Assembly (NCBI GenBank): GCA_964572225.1
Contig: CAZNFR010000009.1
Location: 1 to 64,000, forward strand
From: CAZNFR01 sp964572225
Lineage (GTDB): Bacteria > Bacteroidota > Bacteroidia > Bacteroidales > GCA-2748055
Direction of reading: 5' to 3'
Length of the DNA: 64,000 bases
The position numbers were made by a program, and so were the translations under genes. Shown here one piece after another: positions 43,884 to 51,472 of the stretch. Numbering within the stretch: the stretch's first letter is position 1; each line of letters starts with the position of its first letter. The notes under the pieces are model-generated. The model saw nothing but the letters and a program-made list of their open reading frames with translations. It searched no databases and was not told the origin of the DNA.

Positions 43884-45893
43884 TTAAATTTTTTTGAATT
43901 CTACCGCTACTCCTCCTCCCGGAGCAAGTTTAAGTGTGAGTTCATCTCCCTTTTCCACCTCTGTCTGTTCAATGACATAATCGGCCGGATTGTTAAGGTA
44001 ATGAGCATCTTCTGTATCCTTATACAGGGTTGCGGCATACCGCGCACCCTCATTCAAAAAATCAAGACTAAGGGTGAAACTCCGGCTTTCCTCATCGGTA
44101 ATGGAACCCAGATACCAGTTATCCGAGTTTCTATCCTTTCTTGCTATGGTTACATAATCCCCGATCTGAGCATTTAACACCCTGGTTTCTTCCCAGTCGA
44201 CCGGCACATCCATGATAAACTGAAAAGCAGGATGTCCTTCATAGTTCTCTATAAGATCGGCGGCCATGTGGAGTGGACTGTAGATCACAACATAGAGTGC
44301 AAGCTGTTTGGCCAGCGTGGTGTTAACCTGATTGTTTTCCCTGCCAGGTATGGTCAGCTCGAAGATGCCGGGTGTATAATCCATGGGTCCTCCAAGTAAT
44401 CGTGTGAAGGGTATGATGCAGGTATGGGAAGGTGGATTCCCTCCATCTCCACTCCAGGCATTATACTCCATCCCGCGTCCCCCTTCGCGTGTGAGCATGT
44501 TTGGATAGGTCCTTCTTTCTCCGGTGGCCTTGATGGGCTCATGGAAATTTACCGAGATCTTATGTTCTGCAGCTTTTTTCACCACTTCGCGGTAATAGTT
44601 TACCCCATACTGTCCGCAATGCCATTCCTTCTGATCAAGGCGACTTCCTACCTGTCCGATTTTGGCCGAACGGATGCCAAGCGACTGGGCCAGGTCCATG
44701 GCAGTGTCGATCTGACGGAAATAATTCTCGGTGTTGGCCATGGTCTCATGGTAAATCTGCAAACTTACTCCCTTCGACTGGGCATATTCCTGTACCTCAA
44801 TCAGATCATAATCGTCGGTGGTGTTGACAAAGCTGATCCCGCTTCCGTCGTCCAGCCACCATTCGGTAACCCATCCTTTATTCCAGCCTTCTACCAGGAC
44901 TTCGGGTATGTCGTGTTCTGCAGCAAAATCAATATATTTTTTTGCTCTTGCCGTGGTGGCACCATGGTTTTCCCCTTCGGTAAAGGTGTATTTACCAATA
45001 TGCATTCCCCACCAGATACCCACGTATTTGCCGGGTTTAACCCAGGCTACATCGCCCAGGGTATTAGGAGGATTCAGGTTGAGAATTAGCCGTGAGGTGA
45101 TCAGGTCACCCGGATTATCAGCGATTTGAATGGTTCTCCAGGGGGATCTGTGAGGTGTCTCCGCTTTTACCTTGATGCCATCCGACCAGGGTGCCAGGTC
45201 GCATTCAAGGCCGTTCTCCCCGTCGGGCATCAGTGTCATTGAAGCATAATCAGTCAGATCTGCTTCATGAATGCTTAAATATATTTTTTCCTGGGTCACC
45301 AGGGTGACCGGAGTATGTATTGCTTTTATGGTATCGGTGTCATTAATGCCGGTTTCCCTGTACAGGTATTCGTAACGTTCAGGCTGGTAGGCTGGTATCC
45401 ACCATGCTTTGTGATTCCCGGTGAAATTAAACTCAGTGAGTTCATTCAAGATTTCAAAATAGCCCAGTTTATTCTGCTCCGGAAAGACATAACGGAATCC
45501 GAGTCCGTCATTAAAAACCCTGAATTCAATTTTCAGCAAACGTTTTTCTCCTCCCTTTTCCATCAGATCTACCACCAGCTTATTAAAGTTATTTCTTACC
45601 ACTCTTTCTTCACCCCAGGGCTGTTCCCAGGATTCATCATTACTCCCTTTGCTGCTGGCTGTGACATGGAAGTTCGCCTTCAGTGGAGATTCTTCCTTGA
45701 ACTCAAATCCAAGCGCAGAAGGGGTAATCACTTGTTGGCCTTTGTAATAAACCGAATAGGTCAGGGCGCTGTCGCTGTTTATGAAATTAACTTCAATGTT
45801 TCCGTCAGGAGAGGTGACGCTAAGATTCTGATTCTCTTTTTGACTGCACGAAAATAGGATTGCAGTGATAAGGAAAAAATAACTATACTTCAT
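43884..45893 (-). CDS. GH97 glycoside hydrolase (SusB-like alpha-glucosidase), lipoprotein
   Basis: A 669-residue protein with a lipoprotein signal (ILFSC). An N-terminal beta-sandwich (about 25-280) is followed by a (beta/alpha)8 barrel (about 285-560; GIWWGMHIGKYTF, VEGWNKGWV) and a C-terminal beta domain ending LKLAPGGGVAVEF. The active-site region VNFHEPIKATGERRTYPN and GGRGMEYNAW carries Glu in the HE position and Glu before Tyr, as in the inverting alpha-glucosidase SusB; retaining GH97 enzymes have a different residue there. It is probably periplasmic or surface-anchored. Divergent or separate from its neighbours by about 190 bases; together with the GH32 gene it suggests oligosaccharide breakdown. 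Confidence 0.93.
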   Translation of the reverse strand: MKYSYFFLITAILFSCSQKENQNLSVTSPDGNIEVNFINSDSALTYSVYYKGQQVITPSALGFEFKEESPLKANFHVTASSKGSNDESWEQPWGEERVVRNNFNKLVVDLMEKGGEKRLLKIEFRVFNDGLGFRYVFPEQNKLGYFEILNELTEFNFTGNHKAWWIPAYQPERYEYLYRETGINDTDTIKAIHTPVTLVTQEKIYLSIHEADLTDYASMTLMPDGENGLECDLAPWSDGIKVKAETPHRSPWRTIQIADNPGDLITSRLILNLNPPNTLGDVAWVKPGKYVGIWWGMHIGKYTFTEGENHGATTARAKKYIDFAAEHDIPEVLVEGWNKGWVTEWWLDDGSGISFVNTTDDYDLIEVQEYAQSKGVSLQIYHETMANTENYFRQIDTAMDLAQSLGIRSAKIGQVGSRLDQKEWHCGQYGVNYYREVVKKAAEHKISVNFHEPIKATGERRTYPNMLTREGGRGMEYNAWSGDGGNPPSHTCIIPFTRLLGGPMDYTPGIFELTIPGRENNQVNTTLAKQLALYVVIYSPLHMAADLIENYEGHPAFQFIMDVPVDWEETRVLNAQIGDYVTIARKDRNSDNWYLGSITDEESRSFTLSLDFLNEGARYAATLYKDTEDAHYLNNPADYVIEQTEVEKGDELTLKLAPGGGVAVEFKKI

Positions 45894-46087
45894 AGTCGGT
45901 TCGTTTTAGTCTGAGAAGGATGATAATTGTGCCGATCGAAACAAATATCGAAAAAATAATCCGGAACTGAATTTTTGAATTTTTAAAAACGTAGAGGGAT
46001 AATTATTGGAAATATGTTTGTATTTATTATTAACGTATTGAAATACAAGATATTACCGTTTCTTAGTGCGAAATCCCCTGATTTATA

Positions 46088-47659
46088 TTATTGATACTGA
46101 TTGCTGAGGTTAATGGTCTCCAGTTCCCAGGCTTTCAATTCAACCAGTCGGCCATTCCCACCCAGACTGGTCAATGCGACATGATCCCCCTTCACATTTT
46201 CTTCAAATAACTGCCTTGAAATGCAATAACGTCCCCCATTTACAAATACTTCCACAAATTTCCGGTCAATGAACACTTGCAGTTTTAGAGTTTCCCCTTT
46301 TTTCCAGTCTCTGAGAGGTACCCTGACACCATCAACATTTAACATATCTCCACTCCAGGCAATATAGAGTCCGCCTTCCCCATTTTCGTCGCAAAGCACA
46401 TTCATCCCGCAGAAAGAGGCATTCAGCAAGTCAAACTCTGCATGAATCTCCAGTTGGTTTCCTGTCAATCCCGCTATTGGATAATACGCAGTGACCGCTC
46501 CATCCACTTCCAGATTCTTTTCAGCCATCCTGAAGGGGTTTTTCCTTAATTCTTTCATGCTCTCTATGGGTCTTTGAAGCAGCTTGTCTTCATCAAAATA
46601 TAACTTACGTGGGATCGCAAAGCAACCGTTCCACAGCAGATTCTCATTTTTCAGGGATTCATTCATATAGGTAGGAAGCCAGGGCCGGTCCCAGCCCGGC
46701 ATCCACGCCATCAAAAATAGCCTGCCCTCATCATCCTGTATGGTCTCCTGGGCGTAATAGTGTCCGCTAAAGTCAATAATTCCTTCCTCTTCGGGAATAA
46801 ACTTCAGACTTTCAAGGTCAAATTCCCCGGTGAAATAGTTGACGCGGTCAACAGGTGCATCCGTTGAAGATATAAAGATCCATTTATCCCCCAGTTTCCT
46901 GAACTCGGGTACTTCCAGATTCCGGTATTTATGCTTTTCTACCGTAAAGAGGTTGCCCTTGAATTCCCATTCCGTTAAATCCTCATTTCTGGCTTCGAAA
47001 ATGGGTACCGGTACATAATCCTCTTCGAGCAAATCAGCACATGCAATCATAAATGATCGTTCCTCCACCCTGAAAACAAAAGGATCGCGCCAAAAATCAT
47101 CGTAGGGAGGAAGACCCGGATGTTCAAGCGTAAGGATGGGGTTTTTTCCTTCGTGCACCCATTCAGACAGCTGATTATTAGTAAATTCGGCTCTCCAGAA
47201 CATCATTGGACCGTCCTTGCTCTGTGAATAGAAAGCCAGTTTCTTTCCTTTGGGAGTGACAATGGTGGAACCCGAACCTATGGCATGGAGTCCCATATCC
47301 AAGGCCGGAGTGATACCGGCAGGCATGGATTCCCAGTGAAGCAGGTCCCTGCTTCGGGCATGGTCCCAGTACCAGGCCCCGGGATGAAAAGCAAAGGGCT
47401 GCAAGCCATAAAAGATATGGTACCATCCATCGTGATAAATACCTCCGTTGGGATCACCCATACAACCTACCGGGGGAGTAAGGTGATAACCGGGTCTGAA
47501 GGGATCCTTGTTGATCCGGATGGAAGAATCCCGGATAGCAATGTCGATGTTTTCTCGGGTGAGATCCCAGCTTTGCGCTTCCAGTTCCGGTATTGCAATA
47601 ATAATTAAAAGGGAGATTATCCACCTGCAATGGATACGGCATTTATGATCTTTTTTCAT
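46088..47659 (-). CDS. GH32 glycoside hydrolase (fructan/sucrose-type), exported
   Basis: A 523-residue protein with a signal-anchor or signal peptide (about 10-28). A five-bladed propeller (about 45-370) is followed by a beta-sandwich (about 380-520). The nucleophile motif reads CMGDPNGG instead of WMNDPNG, keeping the Asp. The transition-state-stabilising Asp is in FWRDPF, and the acid/base Glu in LEVPEF, where many members have EC. Relatives cleave sucrose, inulin or levan, and the altered Trp-Met-Asn to Cys-Met-Gly may shift substrate choice. It is transcribed alone between the GH97 gene and the broken AraC gene. Confidence 0.9.
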   Translation of the reverse strand: MKKDHKCRIHCRWIISLLIIIAIPELEAQSWDLTRENIDIAIRDSSIRINKDPFRPGYHLTPPVGCMGDPNGGIYHDGWYHIFYGLQPFAFHPGAWYWDHARSRDLLHWESMPAGITPALDMGLHAIGSGSTIVTPKGKKLAFYSQSKDGPMMFWRAEFTNNQLSEWVHEGKNPILTLEHPGLPPYDDFWRDPFVFRVEERSFMIACADLLEEDYVPVPIFEARNEDLTEWEFKGNLFTVEKHKYRNLEVPEFRKLGDKWIFISSTDAPVDRVNYFTGEFDLESLKFIPEEEGIIDFSGHYYAQETIQDDEGRLFLMAWMPGWDRPWLPTYMNESLKNENLLWNGCFAIPRKLYFDEDKLLQRPIESMKELRKNPFRMAEKNLEVDGAVTAYYPIAGLTGNQLEIHAEFDLLNASFCGMNVLCDENGEGGLYIAWSGDMLNVDGVRVPLRDWKKGETLKLQVFIDRKFVEVFVNGGRYCISRQLFEENVKGDHVALTSLGGNGRLVELKAWELETINLSNQYQ

Positions 47660-47746
47660 GAGTCTGGTTTCCCGACAATATAGTCAAAAGGGATGTACTT
47701 AAAAGCAAAAAACACAAATTTCCCGGAATTCCGGAACCGTATTTTC

Positions 47747-48556
47747 TTAGCTTAGGAAAAAATCCGAAAAGGGCTCACAGGTAACAAAATACTGTCTGGG
47801 TGTCATCCCGGTAAGGCTAAGGAAATCATGGATCATGTGCGACTGATCGTAATAGTCGCTAAGGTAGGAGAGCTCGGTTAGGGTGCATTCAGGATTCATG
47901 CTTTTCTCATACACCGAATACTGGAAACGGATGGTTTAAAGGAATCGTTTAGGGGAGATGCCGATCTGTTCTGAAAAGATCCTTTCAAACTTTTTTCTGC
48001 TAAAACAGGCTGTAGATGCCAGTTCCTGAATCTCTACTTTTGCCCTTCTTTTCCGGATAAGATCCGAGATATACCCTATGCGATCCACATGGTTCTTTCC
48101 CTCAGACTCCCCGAGTTTTGTCATAGGGTAACTATTCATAATTTTTATTCTCGATTCAAAGTTTCAGGCTTCGTAGAGCATGGATTCAATCACTTCCACT
48201 TCTTTACCAAGAACAAATTTGAGGGGAATATTCCGGTTGAAGAGTTCATGTGCTCTGATCCCCAGGATCCTGAATAATCTCTGCGGTTCAAAGACCACCG
48301 AGAACAGGCCTGGATTTCCCCGGACCTCCAGGTCATAATAGCGATTGAGATGGCCGCTTACCATGGAGGTCTCTGAAACCCTGAAATCGGGATCATCACA
48401 ATAAGGTAAGTCGTTGAAATAAAAAATCACCTCATTGAGTCCGCTGGGCACAATACGCTGCAGATGGGGTTTTCCGCTGCTGGACCCGGAGAGTGTCCAG
48501 TAATGCCTCGCGTAGGGTGAGAGTATTGGGAAAGGTTTTGTGATCTGGTAGCTCAT
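47747..48556 (-). pseudogene. AraC-family regulator broken by TGA and TAA
   Basis: One reading frame from the ATG at 48556 to TAA at 47747-47749 encodes a complete AraC regulator of the same type as 41036-41851. The N-terminal DUF6597-like domain (SPYARHYWTL, VPSGLNEVIFYF) runs to LYEA, then TGA (48164-48166), then NFESRIKIMNSYPMTKLGE. The first helix-turn-helix runs ELASTACFSRKKFERIFSEQIGISPKRFL, then TAA (47936-47938), then TIRFQYSVYEK, LTELSYLSDYYDQSHMIHDF and TGMTPRQYF. The pieces fit the family with no gap or frameshift, so only two point nonsense mutations separate it from a functional gene. Confidence 0.88.
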
Positions 48557-48596
48557 TATTGGGAATAGGCTAATGCAAAGGTAAACGATTTAGCAC

Positions 48597-48626
48597 AAAA
48601 ACCGGTCCGGTTTTTCACCAGACCGG
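48597..48626 (-). terminator. Intrinsic terminator of the VOC gene
   Basis: On the minus strand CCGGTCTGG pairs with CCGGACCGG (one G-U pair) around a seven-base loop, followed by TTTTT. It lies 11 bases after the outer stop (48637-48639), supporting that position as the original gene end. Confidence 0.8.
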
Positions 48627-48636
48627 CTAAGGAGTT

Positions 48637-48993
48637 TTAGCTTCCGTATAATCCCAGTTTATTTCCTTCGCTATCGCTGAAAACAGCGAATTAATCCCGG
48701 ATTTCGGCTTCAATCCTGGTTTTTTGCTGAATCACGCTTCCTCCGTTTTGTTTGATTTTTTCGAGGACGGCATCCAACTGGTTGCCGGTATGGAAGCTCA
48801 CCAGTACTCCGTCTTTCCCGGGTCTGTAGCCCTCTGCGTAAGTGATGGCTCCTTCATCGCCCGGAAAACAGGTCATTTTCTCATGACCAAAGTCCAGCTT
48901 TTCCATGTTCAGGTCCAGAATGTTGTTGTAAAAATCCACGGCTCTGTCAAAATTTTCGGATGGGATCTCCACCCAGGCAATTAGTTTCTGCAT
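48637..48993 (-). pseudogene. VOC-family (glyoxalase/bleomycin-resistance-like) protein with internal TAA
   Basis: A VOC-superfamily protein of about 118 codons. The N-terminal beta-alpha-beta module (IAWVEIPSENFDRAVDFYNNIL, MTCFPGDEGAITY) and the second module (VLVSFHTGNQLDAVLEKIKQNGGSVIQQKTRIEAEIRD) are open from 48993. TAA at 48691-48693 then interrupts, and the frame continues FAVFSDSEGNKLGLYGS to TAA at 48637-48639. That tail is the conserved last strand of the family with a metal-ligand position, normally preceded by an aromatic residue, so a Tyr codon changed to TAA is likely. A terminator follows the outer stop. Confidence 0.88.
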
Positions 48994-49114
48994 TTGTTTA
49001 ATTTTTTAAGTGTAACATTCAGTGCAAAACTAGGTTAGCTGTGCGAGGTAAAATTGGAAAATTGCGACAAAATGGGAAGCAGAGATTTTTGATTCGTTTA
49101 TGAAAGATCCTGAG

Positions 49115-50044
49115 TTAATAAGCCTTTTCAGTAGAGAGGAGAAAAGCAAGGGGTATATCCAGCCTATCCTTCCAGGCATTTTCACTATGATCCTTTCCCT
49201 CAAAAAAGAGGGTTTTCCAGTTTTTCTCCGAATACCCTTTTTCTTTCATCAGGTCATCCACTTTTTGCTGTAGAGGAGGGTAGAGCGCATCCAGCGTTTG
49301 ATCCCCATAATCAAAATAGATCGCATGCCTACCCGGTGGTGGGAGATTTTCTTCCAGATAAGCCATCATGGCTTCCGGGAAGGGATTGCTCACCGAAAAG
49401 GTCCCCGGCCAATGGGTACTGAGACAGGCTGCTCCTCCGAAAATGTCAGGATATTCACACAGGGCATACAGGGATATCAGGCCTCCCATACTGCTTCCCA
49501 TGATAAAGGTGTTTTCCGGGTCTGGTCGAACATGGTAGTTTCTATCAATATAGGGCTTGAGTTCTTTCACCAGGAATTTGAGGTAAGCATCGGACCGGGG
49601 ACTAAATTCGAAGGCAGTTCTCCCGGCTTCTTTTAACTGCTGCCTGATCACTTCTTTATCCAGAGAATCCATAGCCTCAAAAGGTTTTTGCGGAAAATAA
49701 TCAGGGTGTCTTTCTTCAGGAATGTTCCAGATACCCACTACGATCACATCCATTATCCTGTCTTTTTTATACAGCCCACAAAGAACATCATCCACATCCC
49801 AGCTTTGCCCGTTCCAGGTGATGGATGAATTAAATAGCATTTGTCCGTCGTGCATTTATAGCACCGAAAATTCTTTAATTCCATCGTAATGATTGGGTAT
49901 CCAGATGTCGATATTTCGGGGACTGACAAACCTGGAATCAAATGCTTCCAGCCGGTCAATCCTTCCGCAGATGGGTTGTTGGATATCTTGTGCCATAAGA
50001 TTGAGATGTAAAACAATGAAATTCAAGATGATGAATGTTTTCAT
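49115..50044 (-). pseudogene. Exported esterase (Fes/EstA-like alpha/beta hydrolase) with internal TAA
   Basis: From the ATG at 50044 the frame encodes a signal peptide (ending LMAQ) and the start of an esterase D/enterochelin-esterase-like hydrolase (SRFVSPRNIDIWIPNHYDGIKEFSVL). TAA at 49856-49858 follows, and directly after it MHDGQMLFNSSITWNGQSW. The family motif is typically VLYMHDGQ-LFD, so a Tyr codon has become TAA. The remaining 246 codons are intact with catalytic GSSMGG (Ser), an Asp in DYGDQTLD and His in KDHSENAW. The stop and the next ATG are adjacent (TAAATG), so reinitiation could still yield the catalytic part without its export signal. Confidence 0.87.
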
Positions 50045-50050
50045 GATGGA

Positions 50051-50350
50051 TTAATTTTCATTTTGAATACCTTTAATCAGGATGGAATCAGATTCGGATG
50101 CCTTCAGTCGATGTTGCAAAATTTCCTGATATTCATCGGAAAAGTACCAGGCATCAAAATCCTCCCTGGTCGGAAACTCTATTAATATCTGATGGGAGTA
50201 GTTCCAGGAACCTTCCATCAGCATGGGATTCGTGTCTACCGAAAGATACTTACCCTTGAATTTGCTAAAAACCTGTTTCGATCCGGCCAAATACTTATTG
50301 TACTCAGCCTCATCATGAATTTTGATGCTTGCGAGGAAGTAATAGCTCAT
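50051..50350 (-). CDS. DUF1330-like small protein (dimeric alpha-beta barrel type)
   Basis: A 99-residue protein, MSYYFLASIKIHDEAEYNKYL…, matching the DUF1330 pattern: a first strand, helix, a strand with YLSVDTNP, then SHQILIEFPTREDFDAWYFSDEYQEIL. The fold is a ferredoxin-like dimeric barrel; function unknown. It ends 6 bases before the start of the interrupted esterase and begins 12 bases after the LuxR-type gene, so the three form one operon. Confidence 0.85.
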   Translation of the reverse strand: MSYYFLASIKIHDEAEYNKYLAGSKQVFSKFKGKYLSVDTNPMLMEGSWNYSHQILIEFPTREDFDAWYFSDEYQEILQHRLKASESDSILIKGIQNEN

Positions 50351-50362
50351 AACTCATAAATA

Positions 50363-51142
50363 TTAATAAATGCCATTCATCAATGCATATTTAACCAGCG
50401 AGGCAGTGTTGTTAATACCTGCCTTGGAGAGGATATTCTTCCGGTGAGTTCGAACCGTATCAATACTTAAATGTAACATGGATGCAATCTGTTTGCTGGT
50501 ATATCCCATGCCCAGGTATCGGATGATTTCCTTTTCCCTTTCGCTAAAAACTTCCTGGCGTTTTATCAGGTTTTGCCCCTCAGGATTGAAATGAAAGATC
50601 TCATTACGCACTTTGTTAACCATGATGGCCTGGGGTATATTCCTGGGCTCAAGATAGGTAATGTCAGAGTATATATTACAAAAGATATAAGGTATTCTGT
50701 TCTCATCGAATATCAGGGGAATGCTTTGATGTTGAATGATCAGTTTCTCACCCGATTTTCGGCTGACTGAATAAAAATAAACGGCAAATATTCTGTCTCT
50801 TTCGGTTTCAGGACATGAATTCGAATAGTCCATAAATGCCCGAATGGCTGAAAACATATGTTCTGCATGCTCAGCATCCATATAGTTTACCACGAAATCC
50901 CCCTGCATGGCCCGAATTTCTTCAGCAGTAAATCCGGTTAGACTCAGCGTGTCTCCCGTAATTAGTTCAAGATCCCAGTTAAAGGTATTGGCTATAATTA
51001 CAAAGGATCGACCAATCGTAAAGAGCCCGTTCACCAGGGGGTGCTCAAGCATCTGTTTTTTGTGCATCTCATCAACAATCCAATAGGACTGATTGCCAAA
51101 GGCCTTTTTCAGACTTAAGAGTGGGATCCGGTTAGTATTCAT
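50363..51142 (-). CDS. LuxR-type regulator with PAS-like sensor domain
   Basis: A 259-residue protein with an N-terminal PAS-like domain (about 30-180; FVIIANTFNWDLELITGDTLSLTGFTAEEI resembles a PAS core) and a C-terminal LuxR/FixJ helix-turn-helix (about 195-255; FSEREKEIIRYLGMGYTSKQIASMLHLSIDTVRTH). This pattern occurs in many Bacteroidota regulators. It has no receiver domain, so it probably binds a small ligand. First gene of the operon with the DUF1330 and esterase genes. Confidence 0.9.
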   Translation of the reverse strand: MNTNRIPLLSLKKAFGNQSYWIVDEMHKKQMLEHPLVNGLFTIGRSFVIIANTFNWDLELITGDTLSLTGFTAEEIRAMQGDFVVNYMDAEHAEHMFSAIRAFMDYSNSCPETERDRIFAVYFYSVSRKSGEKLIIQHQSIPLIFDENRIPYIFCNIYSDITYLEPRNIPQAIMVNKVRNEIFHFNPEGQNLIKRQEVFSEREKEIIRYLGMGYTSKQIASMLHLSIDTVRTHRKNILSKAGINNTASLVKYALMNGIY

Positions 51143-51472
51143 GTTAAAATTATATTAATTAATACTTTATCAAATATTTCAACTACTTCTTTTTTTAGAA
51201 TACCTCATTTGGGGTATTGCCTTTTCTCTTGCTGCAAGTATATTTTTACCTTCATTATTTATCGGATTTTCCTGCATGCTTCAGGATGGATTTACTGGCA
51301 TTGCTATGCCTGTAAAAACATAAATATCAAAGCTTTTGTTCGTAGCTGGAATGAAAAACCTGCCTGGACAATTGCATGTGATTTAACTCTACCAACTAAT
51401 TTTCATTACTAATCTGACCTCCGGATACAGGAGGATGGGATTTATTATGAATGCAAATCAATTTTTTTCGCC
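51143..51472. other. Divergent intergenic region
   Basis: A 330-base spacer between the LuxR-type regulator and the propeller gene. The only long frame in it (51209-51412, plus) has an unlikely composition rich in Cys, Trp and Tyr and no start signal, so I do not call it. No hairpin or clear operator is visible; the promoters of both flanking genes must lie here. Confidence 0.5.

Noticed and set aside
44424..45089. Long plus-strand frame (221 codons) inside the GH97 gene
   Set aside because: Antisense shadow of a conserved glycosidase; no recognisable protein features.
38852..50044. Idea that stop codons are reassigned to amino acids in this organism
   Set aside because: All three stop codons occur inside genes here, and TAG, TAA and TGA also end intact genes elsewhere in the window (for example TAG at 9898-9900 for the Crp/Fnr gene, TGA for queA). 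A recoded genetic code would not use all three as sense codons.
51209..51412. Plus-strand 67-codon frame upstream of the propeller gene
   Set aside because: Rich in Cys, Trp and Tyr in a pattern typical of non-coding DNA read in frame, without ribosome-binding site or family resemblance.
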